Shown here: in pieces, positions 9,079 to 19,274 of the stretch
Numbering within the stretch: position 1 is the first letter of the stretch
How the letters are laid out: each line of letters starts with the position of its first letter
Assembly: GCF_003812745.1 (NCBI RefSeq)
Contig: NZ_CP033831.1
Location: forward strand, 62,001 to 126,000
Direction: 5' to 3'
DNA length: 64,000 nt
Origin: Serratia sp. FDAARGOS_506
Lineage (GTDB): Bacteria > Pseudomonadota > Gammaproteobacteria > Enterobacterales > Enterobacteriaceae
The notes under the pieces: generated by a model
What the model was told of the DNA's origin: nothing
Databases searched by the model: none
The model's input: only the letters and a program-made list of their open reading frames with translations
Program-made: the position numbers and the translations under genes

Positions 9079-9549
9079 TGCGCGCCGACGGGCAAACCGC
9101 TTTTCCCTGAATGCCGCGCCCGGAGGATAACCACCGGGCGCGGTTCTCCAGGTCAAAGAGCAAACGTAGCGAACATGCGGTCTTATCGATTTATTCGCCG
9201 GCAATGATAATTAACGGGTACTCCGCGTCGTCACAACGGCGGATTATTATGGTTAAGCCGTTATATCCCTTATTAAATACGGGCTTTTATCATTCAGGTT
9301 GTCGCATACCGCCTTTACTCGCCGTTTAACAACCCGCCATTTTATTATATTCGCCCTATTCCCGATTATCATCGCCCTCTCCATCAAAGCGTTCACCGGC
9401 TGTTATTTCCGGTTTTTATACGCACCATCGGTTTACCCTCAACATAGTTAAAATCGCCAGTTTAAAAACCGACTCTATCGGTCAATCTGGGTTTATCCCT
9501 CTCTCCATTAGATGTTAACATTGGCGTATTATGCGCACGGAGAAATAGC
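9079..9549. other. Intergenic region before the DsdC-like gene
   Basis: 470 bases with no supported gene. A 72-codon plus-strand frame at 9111-9329 lacks a ribosome site and recognisable features. The last 200 bases are AT-rich and presumably carry the promoter of the LysR gene at 9550. Confidence 0.5.
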
Positions 9550-10479
9550 ATGTTCCCCAGTAGAAAACATTCACAACGGGCCACCCCGCTGACCAGTTAT
9601 CAATTTTCCCGGCTGCATACTTTCGAATGCGTCGCACGCCATTTATCTTTTTCGCTGGCGGCGCAAGAATTGTCGATCACCCCCAGCGCCGTAAGCCACC
9701 GCATTAATTTGCTCGAGAAAGAGTTAGGTTTTCTGCTATTCCAGCGTTTTCATCGCAGAATTACCCTGACGCCGGAGGGCGAGCGCATGCAATGGGCGCT
9801 CAACAGCTCCTTCAACACGCTGAATCAGGAAATTCTGGACATCAAAAATCGCGAGCTGACGGGGACGTTGACCCTCTATTCGCATCCCTCCCTGGTGCAA
9901 TGCCTGCTGCTGCCGCGCATCGGCGAATTTATCGACCAGCACCCCACCATTCACCTCAACATTTTGACCGGACAGGAGATCATCAACCTGGCCAACCGCG
10001 GCGTTGACTTGGCGATGTACTTCGGCAAACTGCCTTCCGGACGGCATCTGGACGAGGCCTTTATGCAGGAATCGATGGTACCGATCTGCACGCCGCAGTA
10101 CGCCGCCGCGCATAGCCTGTACGATGCGCCGGAAAACCTGGCCCATTGCACGCTGCTGCACGATCGCTACAACTCCGGCGAAGACGAATGGCAAACCTGG
10201 TCGCAACACTTTGCGCTGGGGCTGGATACCGACAGTAAAAGCATGGAGTTCGACCGCTCCGATCTCGCGGTGTTGGCCGCCACGCGGCACCTTGGCGTCG
10301 CCATGGGGCGGCTCAATCTGGTGCAGGACTGGATCAAAAGCGGCGAACTGATCATTCCTTTCACCGATATGACCGTGCCCTGCGAGCACTGCTATTTTAC
10401 CTCGACCATCTCCGAGCGGCAGTGGCCAAAAATCCTCGCGTTTAAGCAGTGGATCATGAAAATCACCCCTCTGGTCTGA
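9550..10479 (+). CDS. DsdC-like LysR-family regulator
   Basis: 309-residue LysR protein with the N-terminal wHTH (FECVARHLSFSLAAQELSIT) and a substrate-binding C-terminal half. Long segments match what I know of E. coli DsdC, the D-serine-responsive activator: ITPSAVSHRINLLEKELGF, LNQEILDIKNRELTGTLTLY, and FDRSDLAVLAATRHLGVAMG. In E. coli dsdC controls dsdXA and lies near yfdC and argW; here no dsdX or dsdA follows, and the next gene is convergent. It may therefore act on an unlinked dsd operon or sense another ligand. GGAGA precedes the start. Confidence 0.8.
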   Translation: MFPSRKHSQRATPLTSYQFSRLHTFECVARHLSFSLAAQELSITPSAVSHRINLLEKELGFLLFQRFHRRITLTPEGERMQWALNSSFNTLNQEILDIKNRELTGTLTLYSHPSLVQCLLLPRIGEFIDQHPTIHLNILTGQEIINLANRGVDLAMYFGKLPSGRHLDEAFMQESMVPICTPQYAAAHSLYDAPENLAHCTLLHDRYNSGEDEWQTWSQHFALGLDTDSKSMEFDRSDLAVLAATRHLGVAMGRLNLVQDWIKSGELIIPFTDMTVPCEHCYFTSTISERQWPKILAFKQWIMKITPLV

Positions 10480-10490
10480 TGGCCAGAGGG

Positions 10491-10793
10491 TTAGCGCTCT
10501 ATTTTAGGGGAATAAGAAAAATGCAGCGCGCAGGCGTAGAGCCGGCCGCCCTTTGAATAAGAGATATATTTGCGGTTTTTATCCCAGGTAAGCAGGGAAT
10601 TATTGGCAAAATAATAAACCTCCAATTGCATCCCATTAGCCAACCTCGACCAGCCTCGGCTTCGTATCACAGTAAAATCACCGTTATCGATGAGCGTAAT
10701 CAACGGCACGCCCCACGCATAACGGGATATTTGCAGCCGAATAATGAATTGACTCTCGCAGCTTATTTGGTAGTTCTGTACATCAACATCCAT
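10491..10793 (-). CDS. Hypothetical small protein downstream of the EamA transporter
   Basis: 100-residue frame. It starts 3 bases after the stop of the upstream EamA gene, so it could be translationally coupled, but no clear ribosome site is seen. No signal peptide or membrane segment is visible; it is rich in aromatic residues and strand-like (GMQLEVYYFANNSLLTWDKN). It ends 11 bases from the convergent DsdC-like gene. The local sequence is AT-richer than average. I do not recognise the family. Confidence 0.5.
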   Translation of the reverse strand: MDVDVQNYQISCESQFIIRLQISRYAWGVPLITLIDNGDFTVIRSRGWSRLANGMQLEVYYFANNSLLTWDKNRKYISYSKGGRLYACALHFSYSPKIER

Positions 10794-10796
10794 AAT

Positions 10797-11720
10797 TTAT
10801 ATTTTTGGTGCCACCCTTCGTTCACAATAAATAAGGTATGAGCAACTCACCACGATTAACCCCAGCACGATCAGCAGAGCACCCAATACAAACGCAATTT
10901 GCAGCGGTTCGCCGAGAATAACGCCTCCTGCCAGGATGCCGAATACCGGCGTCATAAAGGTGAGGATGCCCAGCGAGGAAGCCTGATAACGGCGCAGCAG
11001 CGAAAACCAGATCAGGTAGCTGAAAAACGATACCACCACCGTCTGAAACAGCAGGCTGTACCAGGCCACCGGACTTAAGGTGAAATGCAGGCTTCCCGTC
11101 GCCAGCGCCGGCAACGACAACAGCACACAGGCGCCCATCAACTGGCACAGCAGCGTCTGTTTGGCCGGGCAATCCGCCAGGCGCGTGGTGCGGATCATCA
11201 GGGTAGAAGCTCCCCAGGCGATCCCCGCCAGCAGGCCGTAAATATCGCCTTTCAGCCGATCGGCCCCGCCGCTTTCCACGGCCATGCCCAATATGGCCAG
11301 CACCACGCCGCCAAAAGCGATGAGCATGCCCAGCCACTGCACCAGCGACAGACGCTCCTGAGGAAGGAGAAAATGCAGGCCAAGGGCGGAAAACAGCGGT
11401 GCGGTGTACAAAAACACCGCCATATGCGAGGCGCTGGTGTAGCACAGCCCTGCGGAGACAAAAAAGAACTCCAGCGCGAACAATGCCCCCACGCTCAAAC
11501 CGGCGCACAGCGTAGCGCGATCCCAGATGAAGCGCTCGCCGCGGCGGCGCGCCAGCAGGTAAACCGCCAGCGCGGCAAGACCCGAGCGAATAGCAATCTG
11601 CAGCCCCGCCGACACGTCCGGCTCCGCAGCCTTGATCGCCACCTGCTGCATCCCCCAGATGGCGCATAGCATCACCATCGCGGCGGCAGCCCTGCCGTCG
11701 ATTCCGATTCTCGCATTCAT
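10797..11720 (-). CDS. EamA-family (DMT superfamily) transporter
   Basis: 307-residue inner-membrane protein with about ten membrane segments in two EamA repeats (first starts MVMLCAIWGMQQVAIKAAEP, second DIYGLLAGIAWGASTLMIRT). The start MNARIGIDGR at 11720 is chosen over a longer in-frame extension because the extension lacks family features. EamA proteins are mostly exporters of amino acids or metabolites; the substrate cannot be read from the sequence. It overlaps nothing and is followed immediately by a small gene. Confidence 0.87.
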   Translation of the reverse strand: MNARIGIDGRAAAAMVMLCAIWGMQQVAIKAAEPDVSAGLQIAIRSGLAALAVYLLARRRGERFIWDRATLCAGLSVGALFALEFFFVSAGLCYTSASHMAVFLYTAPLFSALGLHFLLPQERLSLVQWLGMLIAFGGVVLAILGMAVESGGADRLKGDIYGLLAGIAWGASTLMIRTTRLADCPAKQTLLCQLMGACVLLSLPALATGSLHFTLSPVAWYSLLFQTVVVSFFSYLIWFSLLRRYQASSLGILTFMTPVFGILAGGVILGEPLQIAFVLGALLIVLGLIVVSCSYLIYCERRVAPKI

Positions 11721-11766
11721 AATAGGGTTCTCGCCGCCGTGAGAATAATAACGGTCAACCGTCGCG

Positions 11767-12057
11767 TTATTCTTTATAAACCACGATTTCCTGATAAAGC
11801 TTAATAACCTCACCATCGCTATCGACAGAGTCGGTATATTCCGTTTGCTGCGCCAGATGAATCACCTTCCATCCTTTACGCGCTAATTCGGGGATCGTCA
11901 GACGCCCCACGCCGCGGCAGGTGAACAGAGTGTCATCAGATAACCTTAGCTTGCTAACTTCTGCATAATCATAAGCTTGTGAATGACAAACGTGCGATTC
12001 TGCCGCCAACGCCGGCAGTGAAAACAGTCCCACTAACAACATTAACAGGTTTCTCAT
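11767..12057 (-). CDS. Small secreted hypothetical protein
   Basis: 96-residue protein with a clear signal peptide (MRNLLMLLVGLFSLPALAAE, cleavage likely after ALA). The mature part is about 77 residues with two cysteines (in HVCHSQ and TLFTCRG) that could form a disulfide in the periplasm. GGGAGG sits just before the start. The middle (LTIPELARKGWKVIHLAQQT) has a short helix-strand pattern. I do not recognise the family. Confidence 0.72.
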   Translation of the reverse strand: MRNLLMLLVGLFSLPALAAESHVCHSQAYDYAEVSKLRLSDDTLFTCRGVGRLTIPELARKGWKVIHLAQQTEYTDSVDSDGEVIKLYQEIVVYKE

Positions 12058-12453
12058 GGCGACCTCCCAATCGCTTATTCATGCCGGCCGATTACGCAGG
12101 CAAAGGCTGACGTTAATATGCCGGTGACAGGCTAAAACTAATTATCTCTTGCAAGGCTGAAATTACAGGCTGGTACCGGTGACTGACAAATGAAAAATAT
12201 AAACCTTGGCGTTAAATGAATTCATCCGAATCAAAGGCATGAACAGCGCCCCTTTTCACCGCACGAAATGGTCAAAAACCGGCCAATAATTAGCAAGAAA
12301 AGTAATTCTTTATGCCACTGTTTATGTTACAAATGCCGCCCGCCGCTAAAACACCAAAAAAACCGTCAAAATGCGCAAAAACACAGCGTTCTGCGCAAAA
12401 CATCGGCATGGCGGCGCTGATGGGGACGGTCATACATAAAACAGGGATAACAC
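12058..12453. other. Upstream region of the porin gene
   Basis: 396 bases without a gene. It is AT-rich in the middle, as expected for a regulated outer-membrane protein promoter. I cannot place a confident promoter or operator. Confidence 0.4.
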
Positions 12454-13605
12454 ATGGCAATGAAATTGCGCGTATTGACTCAAGCGGTGGCGCTGGGTCT
12501 GGCGATCGGCAGCGCGTCGTTCGCCGCTCAGGCGGAAATCACCCTGCTGAAGCAGGATCCACAGGCCGGCGATCCGCTCAGCCGACTGAACTTTACCGTT
12601 GGCGGCAGCATCCGTCCGCAGTTCAACAACATGACGGGCGACGGCGACAAGGGCTCCTACAAGCGTAACGGCTTCGACGGCGGCACCCGCTTCCGTTTCG
12701 CGGCGGACTACTACCTGTTCGACGACATCAGCTGGATCAGCTACTACGAGCTGGGCGTGAACATTCCTGCGCTGTTTGACTGGGATCATCACTATGCCGA
12801 CGGCGCGAGAAACACCAGCCGCCGCATGCTGTACACCGGCCTGAAAAGTAACACCTGGGGCCAGATGACCTTCGGTCAGCAGAACAGCGTTTACTATGAT
12901 GTGGTGGGCGCCAAGACCGATATCTGGGACTATGACATGCTGGCCCAGGCGCCGGGCAACGGCATCAACGGCGACTACGACGGCTCTTACCGTTCACGCA
13001 AAATGCTGAAATACAAGAATCGCTTCGGCGATGCGGACGTTTATGCGTCGTACTTGTTCAGCGACAGCGACTACCTGCCGGGCAACGGCCTGCGCTATAA
13101 GCGCAAAGGCGGCGGTTCACTGGGCGTGGATTACCACATTACCCAGGATCTGACCTGGGGCACCGCCTGGAACTACACCCGCGCCGAAATGCGCAACCCG
13201 TCCACCAGCGGCAGCAAGAGCTACGATCAGAATATCGTCGGTACCGCCCTTAGCTGGAAACCGGACAACTGGACGCTGACCTTTGGCGGTGGCTACTACC
13301 ACGATTTCCTGACCACCAAGAAAGCTGACATCAACAATTACTTCGCCGGCGATGCGTGGGGTATCGAATACCTGGCCGGTTATACCGTGCCGGTTGGCCA
13401 ATACGCGGTGAAATCGGTGATGCCGTACTTTATGGGTGACCGTCTGGAATACGTCACCGGCCGCAACTACCAGCGTATCGACAACGGCCTCGGGGTTACC
13501 GTGCAGTTCGACTACGGTTTCCGCGTTGACGTAGAGCATGTGCTGACATCGAGCACCGACAACCTCGGCGATATGACCGTGGTGCGTCTGCGCTACGATT
13601 TCTGA
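12454..13605 (+). CDS. Outer-membrane porin
   Basis: 383-residue protein with a signal peptide ending SFAAQA before EITLLKQ. The mature part has alternating amphipathic beta strands, glycine/aspartate-rich loops, a porin-like LKSNTWGQMTFGQQNSVYYD segment near residue 130 and a C-terminal Phe (VVRLRYDF), the outer-membrane assembly signal. It belongs to the general Gram-negative porins, but is not a close match to OmpC or OmpF that I can recall. AGGGA precedes the ATG, and a strong terminator follows. Substrate preference cannot be inferred. Confidence 0.85.
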   Translation: MAMKLRVLTQAVALGLAIGSASFAAQAEITLLKQDPQAGDPLSRLNFTVGGSIRPQFNNMTGDGDKGSYKRNGFDGGTRFRFAADYYLFDDISWISYYELGVNIPALFDWDHHYADGARNTSRRMLYTGLKSNTWGQMTFGQQNSVYYDVVGAKTDIWDYDMLAQAPGNGINGDYDGSYRSRKMLKYKNRFGDADVYASYLFSDSDYLPGNGLRYKRKGGGSLGVDYHITQDLTWGTAWNYTRAEMRNPSTSGSKSYDQNIVGTALSWKPDNWTLTFGGGYYHDFLTTKKADINNYFAGDAWGIEYLAGYTVPVGQYAVKSVMPYFMGDRLEYVTGRNYQRIDNGLGVTVQFDYGFRVDVEHVLTSSTDNLGDMTVVRLRYDF

Positions 13606-13619
13606 TTGCTCAGAACGTA

Positions 13620-13645
13620 AAAAAGGCCGCGCAAGCGGCCTTTTT
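13620..13645 (+). terminator. Rho-independent terminator after the porin gene
   Basis: An 11-bp stem AAAAAGGCCGC/GCGGCCTTTTT with loop GCAA. The T tract is on the plus strand. It lies between the porin and convergent mltB and may serve both. Confidence 0.9.
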
Positions 13646-13663
13646 CGTTATGGGCACAGCGCG

Positions 13664-14752
13664 TCAGAAACCGCCGCGCGCCGAACGCCCTACCGCTTCG
13701 CCCAGCTGCCATACCGCCATGGCGTAATGGGTGCTGTGGTTATAGCGGGTGATGACGTAGAAGTTCGGCAGGCCGTACCAATACTGGTAGCCGGTGCCGA
13801 CATCGAGCCGCAGCAGGCTGGCTTCCTGGTTATCACCGAGCGAACCCTGCGGGCTCAGGCCGGCTTCCGCCAGCGCGGCGACCGAATAACGGGTCTTGAA
13901 GCCGTTTTCCAGCCCCGGCGCCTGGCCGTTGGCCTGAATGGCGACCGGCTCGCCTTTAGACCAACCGTGCGCCTTGAAGTAATTGGCCACGCTGCCGATG
14001 GCATCGACCGGATCCCACAGGTTGATATGGCCATCGCCGTTGAAGTCGACCGCATAGCTCTTGAAGGAAGAAGGCATGAACTGACCATAGCCCATCGCGC
14101 CGGCGAAGGAGCCGCGCAACTCGAGGGGATCGTCGCCTTCGGTGCGCGACATCAGCAGGAAAGTCTCCAGCTCGCCGGCGAAGTAATCGGCACGGCGCGG
14201 GTAGTCAAAGGCCAGCGTCGCCAACGCATCGATAATGCGGGTTTTACCCATTACGCGGCCCCAGCGGGTCTCCACGCCGATAATCCCCACGATGATCTCC
14301 GGCGGCACGCCGTACACCTGCCAGGCACGCTGCAGCGCATCCTGATATTGATTCCAGAATACCACGCCGTTCTGCACGTTATCCGGCGTGATGAATTTGT
14401 TGCGGTAACGCAGCCAGGAGCCGTTCGGCCCGGTAGGCCCCTGGGTAGACGGCGTCGGCGCCTGCCTGTCCATCAGCCGCAGCACCGAATCCAGACGCCG
14501 CGCCTGTGCCAGCACGTCGTGCAGCTGCTGTCGATCAAAGCCGTGTTCCTGCACCATTTTATCGATAAAGCGTGCGGTATTCGGGTTATTGGCGAAATCA
14601 CCACCCAGCGGCGCGCCGCTGTGCGACGGGCTCAGCAAAAAGCCGCCCTTTACCGGGGTGCCCTGCGGCGTAGCGGTGGTACTGGGTTTCGGCGTGCTGC
14701 TACAGGCAGCAAGCAAGGTAATCAGCGGTAAAAGCGCAACCAGGTGACGCAT
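13664..14752 (-). CDS. mltB: MltB, membrane-bound lytic murein transglycosylase B
   Basis: 362-residue lipoprotein: the lipobox LLAAC is at residues 13-17. The catalytic domain carries the GVETRWGRVMG stretch with the active-site Glu (Glu162 in E. coli Slt35), followed by SFAGAMGYGQFMPSSFKSYA, and the calcium-binding EF-hand-like DFNGDGHINLWDP. It cleaves the MurNAc-GlcNAc bond of peptidoglycan to give 1,6-anhydro-MurNAc ends, acting from the outer-membrane inner leaflet. It stands alone on the minus strand. Confidence 0.95.
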   Translation of the reverse strand: MRHLVALLPLITLLAACSSTPKPSTTATPQGTPVKGGFLLSPSHSGAPLGGDFANNPNTARFIDKMVQEHGFDRQQLHDVLAQARRLDSVLRLMDRQAPTPSTQGPTGPNGSWLRYRNKFITPDNVQNGVVFWNQYQDALQRAWQVYGVPPEIIVGIIGVETRWGRVMGKTRIIDALATLAFDYPRRADYFAGELETFLLMSRTEGDDPLELRGSFAGAMGYGQFMPSSFKSYAVDFNGDGHINLWDPVDAIGSVANYFKAHGWSKGEPVAIQANGQAPGLENGFKTRYSVAALAEAGLSPQGSLGDNQEASLLRLDVGTGYQYWYGLPNFYVITRYNHSTHYAMAVWQLGEAVGRSARGGF

Positions 14753-15037
14753 CGGATATCCATATAGCCATGCAAGAGATAAGTGGGAGTTATGTTAATG
14801 CATTGTTCGGCGCGAACAAACAGGATTATGCCGCCAATTGCCGCGTCAGGTGGCCAAACGTGCCAAATTGTGAGGTTTTGCACGATGGAGAGGCGCCCGC
14901 TGTGGCAGCACGGAATTTCAACCGCGACTAAATGAGAAAAATTATCACCTTGACGCCCCCTTTTGCCCCGATAAAATGCCCGACTGCTTGCCATCCAGGC
15001 GCTGCCAGGTGGCCAATTATCACGACAATGGACCGTT

Positions 15038-15493
15038 ATGGAATCTCTCGGACAACTCGCCCAAGCGCTCTACCGTGGGCGCGTCTCGCGTAAAGCCTTT
15101 ATTTTCTCGCTGGTGATTTTTGCCATCGGCATCGTGCTGCTGTCGTTTCTGTCGACCTATCTGGATAAAAACCATTTTCGCGCCCATGCGCACAGCGATA
15201 TCGCCGAGTTTGTCTCGGTGTTGCTGTATCTGCTGTGCATTATGGTTTGGGCGCTGGTCTGTTTCGGCCTGGTGACATGGTTCATGGCCAAAACCGCGTT
15301 TCGGTTCAACGATATCGGCCTGCCCGGTTGGGCGCTGGCCGTGGCGTGCTATGTTTGCTCGGTGCTCAACAACTACTCCCCCGGCCCGGTGGCGCGCTGG
15401 CTGCCGCTGTTCAGTCTGGCCGGCATGATCTGCGCCCTGCTGTTGCCGCCCGACGGGCTGCGCCGCAAACCGGACGGCAACGCTGACGACTAA
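15038..15493 (+). CDS. DUF805-like inner-membrane protein
   Basis: 151-residue protein with four membrane segments. An N-terminal YRGRVSRKAF and a conserved FRFNDIGLPGWALAV loop match the DUF805 pattern (R-x-S-R-x-x-F, then R-x-x-D-x-G-x-x-G-W), as in E. coli YhaH. The role of the family is unknown; some members are stress or envelope associated. The stop overlaps the convergent pgaD stop by 4 bases. The ribosome site before 15038 is poor, so the start is uncertain; an ATG at 15028 is out of frame. Confidence 0.75.
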   Translation: MESLGQLAQALYRGRVSRKAFIFSLVIFAIGIVLLSFLSTYLDKNHFRAHAHSDIAEFVSVLLYLLCIMVWALVCFGLVTWFMAKTAFRFNDIGLPGWALAVACYVCSVLNNYSPGPVARWLPLFSLAGMICALLLPPDGLRRKPDGNADD

Positions 15494-15930
15494 CGCAGTT
15501 GCACCACCTTGTTCGCCGCCGGTTCTGCCGCCGTCAGCCTGCCGCTGACCTGGCTGATGCCGCCGCCGCTGTTATGGGATACCACGGCGATCGGCAAACG
15601 CCGCAGCTGCCGGGTCAGCTCAGGCGTGATATAGCCGATGTGGGTGTTCTGTTGCTGCTTCCGCCAGCGGTCGGCCGCTCTGCGGCGGGAGAAATGCTGG
15701 TTGTATTTGGCCCAGGCGATCAGGGTGACGGCATTGAACAACGCCACCATGATATACAGCGAGATCACCTCCAGCAGCGACAGGGCGGACCCCACGCCGT
15801 GCTGATCCATCACCGACATCAGGCCGCGGCTGAACAGATAAAGAAAGCCGCACCAGGCGAAAAGCGTCAGCAAGCCATCGACCACCCGCGGCAGCAGACC
15901 GCGTTCCGAATAAATCAGGACGTCCGTCAT
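15490..15930 (-). CDS. pgaD: PgaD, c-di-GMP-responsive partner of the PNAG synthase
   Basis: 146-residue inner-membrane protein with two membrane segments ([20 protein letters not shown] and [20 protein letters not shown]). The start overlaps pgaC by 4 bases, ATG at 15930; a longer upstream frame is a shadow of pgaC. PgaD binds with PgaC at the membrane, and the pair needs cyclic di-GMP for polymerisation of poly-beta-1,6-GlcNAc. It is last in pgaABCD. The product lacks clear catalytic motifs, as expected. Confidence 0.92.
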   Translation of the reverse strand: MTDVLIYSERGLLPRVVDGLLTLFAWCGFLYLFSRGLMSVMDQHGVGSALSLLEVISLYIMVALFNAVTLIAWAKYNQHFSRRRAADRWRKQQQNTHIGYITPELTRQLRRLPIAVVSHNSGGGISQVSGRLTAAEPAANKVVQLR

Positions 15931-17261
15931 TCTTTGATCCTCCCAATGCCCCGGTCGGGGCTGATCCAGCGCGCACGCCCGCGCCGAGCTTTCAACATCA
16001 CTTTGGAAAACGCCACCAGCGTGGTCAGCAGGCTGAGCAGCCAATACACCAGCGGATACCAGATTATCCAGAACAGCGAGCGGCCGAAGCCCTTCTCATA
16101 GCGCTTCTCCAGCAGCAGGCTGACGGTGAACTGCAGCAAGCACACCACGCCCAGCACCAGGCCGGTAAACGCCGGCGTCAGCAACGAGTGAATGCGGATG
16201 CCCTCCGGCAGCGGCACCACCAGCCCGACCAGGAAAATCAGCACGCTGACCAGGTAAGTGAACGCCCACAACGTAGAGAGGCAATACTCGGCAAACAGCA
16301 GCCACATATGCCGGTGCTCCCAGGCCCACAGGTTGCGCAGGTTCTTTAAAAACACCTCGGCGCCGCCCTGTGCCCAGCGCAGGCGCTGCTTCCACAGCCC
16401 GCGCAGGGTCTCAGGCATCAGGATCCAGCACAGTGCCCGCGGTTCGAAGAAGATAGCCCAGTGCTTCAGCTGCAACTTCCAGCTGATGTCGATGTCTTCG
16501 GTGATCATGTCCTGGCTCCAGTAGCCGACATCGGTAAGCGCTTGCTTACGAAATGCGGCCACCACGCCGGAAATGGTGAACAGGCGGCCATAGACGCGCT
16601 GCGTGCGCTTGATAAGGCCGATGATCGACGAAAACTCGCCGACCTGGATGCGGCCGATCAGCGTGGAGCGCGTGCGGATGCGCGGGTTGCCGGTTACCGC
16701 GCCGACGTTTGGGTTGGCCAACAGCGGTGCCACCAAATAGGCCGCCGCATCGCGATCCAGCAGCGCATCGCCGTCGATGCATACCAGATACTCGCTGCGC
16801 GCCGCCGCCGCGCCCGCCTGCAGCGCGATCGCTTTGCCCTGATTTTGCGCCAGATGGATCACCCGCAGACGGGGGAACTCCAACGTCAACTGGTCCAGCA
16901 CCTCGGCGGTGTCATCGCTGGAGCCGTCGTTGATGGCAATCACTTCGATATTTTCATAGCGCTGCGCCATCGCCGCCGAAATGGTCTCACGCGCGTTCAA
17001 CCCTTCGTTAAAACAGGGGATCAGCACGCTGATCGACGGATTGCCCGGCAGCTCCGGCGCGGGCATATCCGGGCTCCAACGCCAGTGGCGCTCGCGGTGC
17101 AGCCAGAAATAGATGCCGCCGGCGATCCAGATGCCGGACATGAACAGCGGCCAGAAGAACACAAAGTTGAGCAGCACTTCGCCGGTAAACAGCAGGACGA
17201 TGCCGAAAGGCACGCTCAACACCAGACACAGGATAAATAAGGCAATTAAACGATCGGTCAT
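15927..17261 (-). CDS. pgaC: PgaC, poly-beta-1,6-N-acetylglucosamine synthase
   Basis: 444-residue family 2 glycosyltransferase. Two N-terminal membrane segments precede the cytoplasmic GT2 domain ([11 protein letters not shown], the acidic [20 protein letters not shown] and the QRLRWAQGG motif matching Q-x-x-R-W), followed by C-terminal membrane helices. It polymerises UDP-GlcNAc and couples export of PNAG through the inner membrane with PgaD. Start and stop overlap pgaB and pgaD by 4 bases. Confidence 0.96.
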   Translation of the reverse strand: MTDRLIALFILCLVLSVPFGIVLLFTGEVLLNFVFFWPLFMSGIWIAGGIYFWLHRERHWRWSPDMPAPELPGNPSISVLIPCFNEGLNARETISAAMAQRYENIEVIAINDGSSDDTAEVLDQLTLEFPRLRVIHLAQNQGKAIALQAGAAAARSEYLVCIDGDALLDRDAAAYLVAPLLANPNVGAVTGNPRIRTRSTLIGRIQVGEFSSIIGLIKRTQRVYGRLFTISGVVAAFRKQALTDVGYWSQDMITEDIDISWKLQLKHWAIFFEPRALCWILMPETLRGLWKQRLRWAQGGAEVFLKNLRNLWAWEHRHMWLLFAEYCLSTLWAFTYLVSVLIFLVGLVVPLPEGIRIHSLLTPAFTGLVLGVVCLLQFTVSLLLEKRYEKGFGRSLFWIIWYPLVYWLLSLLTTLVAFSKVMLKARRGRARWISPDRGIGRIKE

Positions 17262-19264
17262 GGCAGTGGGAACCAGGCTGAGGACAACACCGGGCGAACG
17301 GCATCCAGCTTAGGCCGATCGTCGAGGAAGTTGTCGGGGTAATAACCAAAGCTCTGAGCGCCATTGCGCTGCAGGCGACGCATCCATTCGGCCAGCAGTT
17401 GACCGTCATCCAGGCTGATCCGGCGCTCCTTGCGCCAGTCTACGGCCTGTAACTCAAACACCGTTTTATCGAGCGCGCCGGGGTAAGCGGCCACTTTGCC
17501 CACCAGTTGATCCAGCCAACGGCCGCTGTCGGCGCGCGGCACGTTTTCCATCAGCGGCATCGCCATCGGCGCTACCCAGTCGTAGGCCTGCAGGAAATCC
17601 GCCAGGTTCTGGCCGAACCAGGCTTCGCTGGCGGGATCGAGCACCGGCATCGCATAGATGTTGCGCGCGGTTTGCACCTGCGGGCCACGGATCGCCCGCA
17701 CTCGCTCGGTCAGCGACTGGGTAAACTCGATCAGCGCACGGCTCTTGAAGCGCGTCCAGCGCGCCATCGCCTGCGGATCCTGGCGTATCGCCGCCACCGA
17801 ATCCGCGAAGCCGGCCTGACGGTAAGCCGCCACGGCATCGGGGCCGGCGTCTTCGAAGTCCGACAGCAGGGCATCGTCGTGGAACAGGATCCCTTTGAAG
17901 GTGGCGTGGGCCGCCAGATCCTCGTAGATCTCACCGATGCGCTGGCGCGCCACCGGGCTGAACGGCGACAGGCGGCGGTACTGCTTGTCGTCTACCGACA
18001 GCTGCCCGCTTTGCGGATCGAGGCGCTGTACGCGCGGCACGTCAGATCCCAGCTCGAACGCCAGCACCGGCATCCAGGCATACACGGCCACGCCGGTGCG
18101 CGAGGTGAGCTGCCAGGATACCCGGTTGAACAGGTCGGCCTTCATCGGCAGCCAGCGGTTGGGGAAATAGAGCTCGCGCACGTTGCCGTCGCCTTTTGGA
18201 TCGGCGAACGCCTGCAGGAAAACGGTATTGATGCGCAGGTCGTAGATGCGCTGGATCAGCTTGTCGAGGTTTTTGGCCTGCTGCTGTGGATCGGGATCGT
18301 AGAGATAGTCGAGATCGACGTGTGCCACCCGCATGATCTGCCGGTTCTGTATCTGCGTCAGCTGCTGGGCGAAGCTCGTCAGCGACGGGTTGCCGGCCAC
18401 CAGCATGCGCGGCACGTTTTCAGGTGCGTTGACATCTCCCAGCCCGTTCTCCAGCGTCAGCGCCATGCGGTAACCGTGCTTGCGCGCGATGTCCAGCGCC
18501 ACGCCGCCGGCCGCGCCGTACGGCCAGACCCACACGCGCGGCGCCTTACCGGTGGTGGCGGTGATGCGCCGGGTGATCAACGCCACGTCCTTCTCGATGC
18601 GTTGGCGATATTCCGCCTCGCTCTCGTAGCGGCCCTGTTTGGCGTCATACAGTCGATTGGCGACCGCCGGTTCGGTATTGCCCTGCGGGTTGGCAATGCC
18701 GCCGTAATGCGAAGCGTAGGTGTGCGCACCGATCTCCACCAGCCCAGAGTCCGACACTTCCCGCACCTGCTGCCAGGTGAGGAAGCGATCGCGCGGCGTC
18801 ATCAGGCCGCCGAAATCGACCGGCTTATCGGCCGGCGCATCCAGCCAGACGCCGACCGGCGCCAGCACCGCCGGCCAGTTGTAGGCCTTCAGCAGCGGGA
18901 AGACCCGGCTGTAGAAGCTGCGGTAGCCATCGTCGAAGGTCAGCAACACCGCTTTGTTCGGCAACGCCGGACCGCCGTTTTGCGCCTGCAGGATCTGCTC
19001 GACCGACACCGGCTGGTAGCCGTTTTGCTTCAGCCAGGCGAACTGTTCGTTGAGCGCGCTGGTGCGCACCGACATGTAACGCTGGTCCGCCGCGCCGTCT
19101 TCCACGTCGTGATACGCCAGCACCACGTAACGGTTGGCCGGCCACGGGCGTTCCATCGGCCCCACGGGGCGCTCCGCCGGTGGCGTGAAACGTGGCACGT
19201 CCGCCTGGCTGCAGGCAGTGGTCAGCAACGCGACCAGCACGAAAAGCGAGGATCGAATAAGCAT
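17258..19264 (-). CDS. pgaB: PgaB, PNAG N-deacetylase and hydrolase lipoprotein
   Basis: 668-residue protein with a lipobox (LLTTAC). The N-terminal domain is a polysaccharide deacetylase: TFDDGYRSF carries the metal-binding Asp pair and GAHTYASH the two histidines. The C-terminal half (from about residue 315) is the GH-like domain that binds and cleaves partly deacetylated PNAG ([15 protein letters not shown]). Partial deacetylation in the periplasm is needed for export through PgaA. Start 10 bases after pgaA. Confidence 0.96.
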   Translation of the reverse strand: MLIRSSLFVLVALLTTACSQADVPRFTPPAERPVGPMERPWPANRYVVLAYHDVEDGAADQRYMSVRTSALNEQFAWLKQNGYQPVSVEQILQAQNGGPALPNKAVLLTFDDGYRSFYSRVFPLLKAYNWPAVLAPVGVWLDAPADKPVDFGGLMTPRDRFLTWQQVREVSDSGLVEIGAHTYASHYGGIANPQGNTEPAVANRLYDAKQGRYESEAEYRQRIEKDVALITRRITATTGKAPRVWVWPYGAAGGVALDIARKHGYRMALTLENGLGDVNAPENVPRMLVAGNPSLTSFAQQLTQIQNRQIMRVAHVDLDYLYDPDPQQQAKNLDKLIQRIYDLRINTVFLQAFADPKGDGNVRELYFPNRWLPMKADLFNRVSWQLTSRTGVAVYAWMPVLAFELGSDVPRVQRLDPQSGQLSVDDKQYRRLSPFSPVARQRIGEIYEDLAAHATFKGILFHDDALLSDFEDAGPDAVAAYRQAGFADSVAAIRQDPQAMARWTRFKSRALIEFTQSLTERVRAIRGPQVQTARNIYAMPVLDPASEAWFGQNLADFLQAYDWVAPMAMPLMENVPRADSGRWLDQLVGKVAAYPGALDKTVFELQAVDWRKERRISLDDGQLLAEWMRRLQRNGAQSFGYYPDNFLDDRPKLDAVRPVLSSAWFPLP

Positions 19265-19274
19265 GATTATTCCT

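Noticed and set aside
9111-9329. 72-codon plus-strand frame
   Set aside because: No ribosome site, no domain, odd composition; kept as non-coding.
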